From: Candidatus Dormiibacter sp.
GTDB taxonomy: Bacteria; Chloroflexota; Dormibacteria; UBA8260
Direction: 5' to 3'
Assembly: GCA_025450495.1 (NCBI GenBank)
Contig: JANWHI010000005.1
Coordinates: 1-42,642, forward strand
Length of the DNA: 42,642 nucleotides
The notes below the pieces were generated by a model. The model was not told the DNA's origin. It did not search any database and saw only the letters and a list, made by a program, of their open reading frames with translations. Position 1 is the first letter of the stretch. Each line of letters starts with the position of its first letter. Of the stretch, positions 42,340 through 42,642 are shown one piece after another. The position numbers and the translations under genes are program-made.

Positions 42340-42642
42340 TCAGGCGCCGTTGATCACCTCGCCAATGAGGTCGAGGGCGCCTCGCCAGACCTGGTCCTCG
42401 ATGACCAGCGGCGGCAGCAGGCGGATCACGGTGCGGCCCGCCGCCAGCACCAGGAGGCCGCGTGCCTGCAGCTCCACGATCAGCGGTGTCACGGGAGCGC
42501 GCATCTCGATGCCGACCATCAGCCCGCGGCCACGGACGGCGCGAACCGCCGGCGACACGGCCCCGAGCCGCTCGATGGCCACCTGCCCCAAGCTCGCGAC
42601 GCGCCGGTGGAGCACGGGGTCGGCAAGCGTCCGCAGCGTCAC
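42340..42642 (-). CDS. C-terminal end of a class III PLP aminotransferase (acetylornithine-type), partial
   Basis: 100 codons up to the window edge, with the N-terminus outside. The end reads VRAVRGRGLMVGIEMRAP, a helix LIVELQARGLLVLAAG and TVIRLLPPLVIEDQ, the C-terminal signature of ArgD/LysJ/GABA-type aminotransferases (R-G-x-G-L-M-x-G, then R-L-L-P-P-L). The catalytic lysine lies upstream, outside. It is convergent with the Rieske gene, with about 40 bp between stops. Confidence 0.85.
   Translation of the reverse strand: MTLRTLADPVLHRRVASLGQVAIERLGAVSPAVRAVRGRGLMVGIEMRAPVTPLIVELQARGLLVLAAGRTVIRLLPPLVIEDQVWRGALDLIGEVINGA

Overview
The window is a strongly GC-rich bacterial chromosome segment with tightly packed genes, many GTG starts and many ATGA/GTGA stop-start overlaps. 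Gene content mixes actinobacterial-type families (DUF222/HNH endonuclease, two maleylpyruvate-isomerase/DinB-like proteins, a Gln tRNA and an Ala tRNA with encoded CCA) with features common in Chloroflexota-like lineages. I infer a deep-branching Terrabacteria member such as Candidatus Dormibacterota, Chloroflexota or Actinomycetota; there is no rRNA here to decide.

Left part (1-13.2 kb). After a partial secreted protein and two small envelope-protein genes comes a complete Kdp potassium-uptake locus. On the minus strand, in transcription order, lie kdpE, a small unknown gene, two tiny membrane peptides (the second is KdpF), kdpA, kdpB, kdpC and a sensor-only KdpD. The kinase half of KdpD is a separate gene on the plus strand, and its 3' end overlaps the sensor gene tail-to-tail by 72 bp. 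The sensor is internally duplicated, and its second copy has lost the Walker A lysine. A full tyrosine recombinase sits just beyond the 3' end of tRNA-Ala(GGC) at about 13 kb, and a decayed tRNA 3' half in the same orientation lies at about 1.4 kb. This is the geometry of an old tRNA-targeted island of about 11.7 kb carrying kdp.

Middle part (13.3-30.5 kb). A basic coiled-coil protein, a divergent maleylpyruvate isomerase-like/VOC pair, comEA-comEC-holA (DNA uptake plus the polymerase III delta subunit), an MFS exporter, rpsT with a long Ala/Lys/Pro tail, ispE with a threonine/serine dehydratase, a membrane protein, zwf with a ROK glucokinase (glucose to 6-phosphogluconolactone), a DUF1684 protein, a flavoprotein disulfide reductase coupled to a VOC protein, and a pirin. 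The ComEC metallo-beta-lactamase-like domain has lost its metal motif.

Right part (30.5-42.6 kb). A SigJ-like sigma-factor C-terminal remnant, tRNA-Gln(TTG), a two-gene bacterial PH-domain membrane pair, a DUF222/HNH endonuclease, then housekeeping genes glmU-prs, a CBS/CorC-type membrane protein, recO and glyS. Next come a DinB-like protein, an ECF sigma factor translationally coupled to a membrane-anchored Rieske protein whose N-terminus looks like an anti-sigma segment, and finally the C-terminal end of a class III aminotransferase. Several starts (glmU, glyS, the HNH gene) have a TANNNT -10 box exactly 8 nt upstream of the start codon, suggesting leaderless mRNAs.

The most interesting candidates are the ECF-Rieske sigma/anti-sigma pair (a possible redox switch built on a 2Fe-2S cluster) and the split, duplicated KdpD inside a putative tRNA-bounded island.
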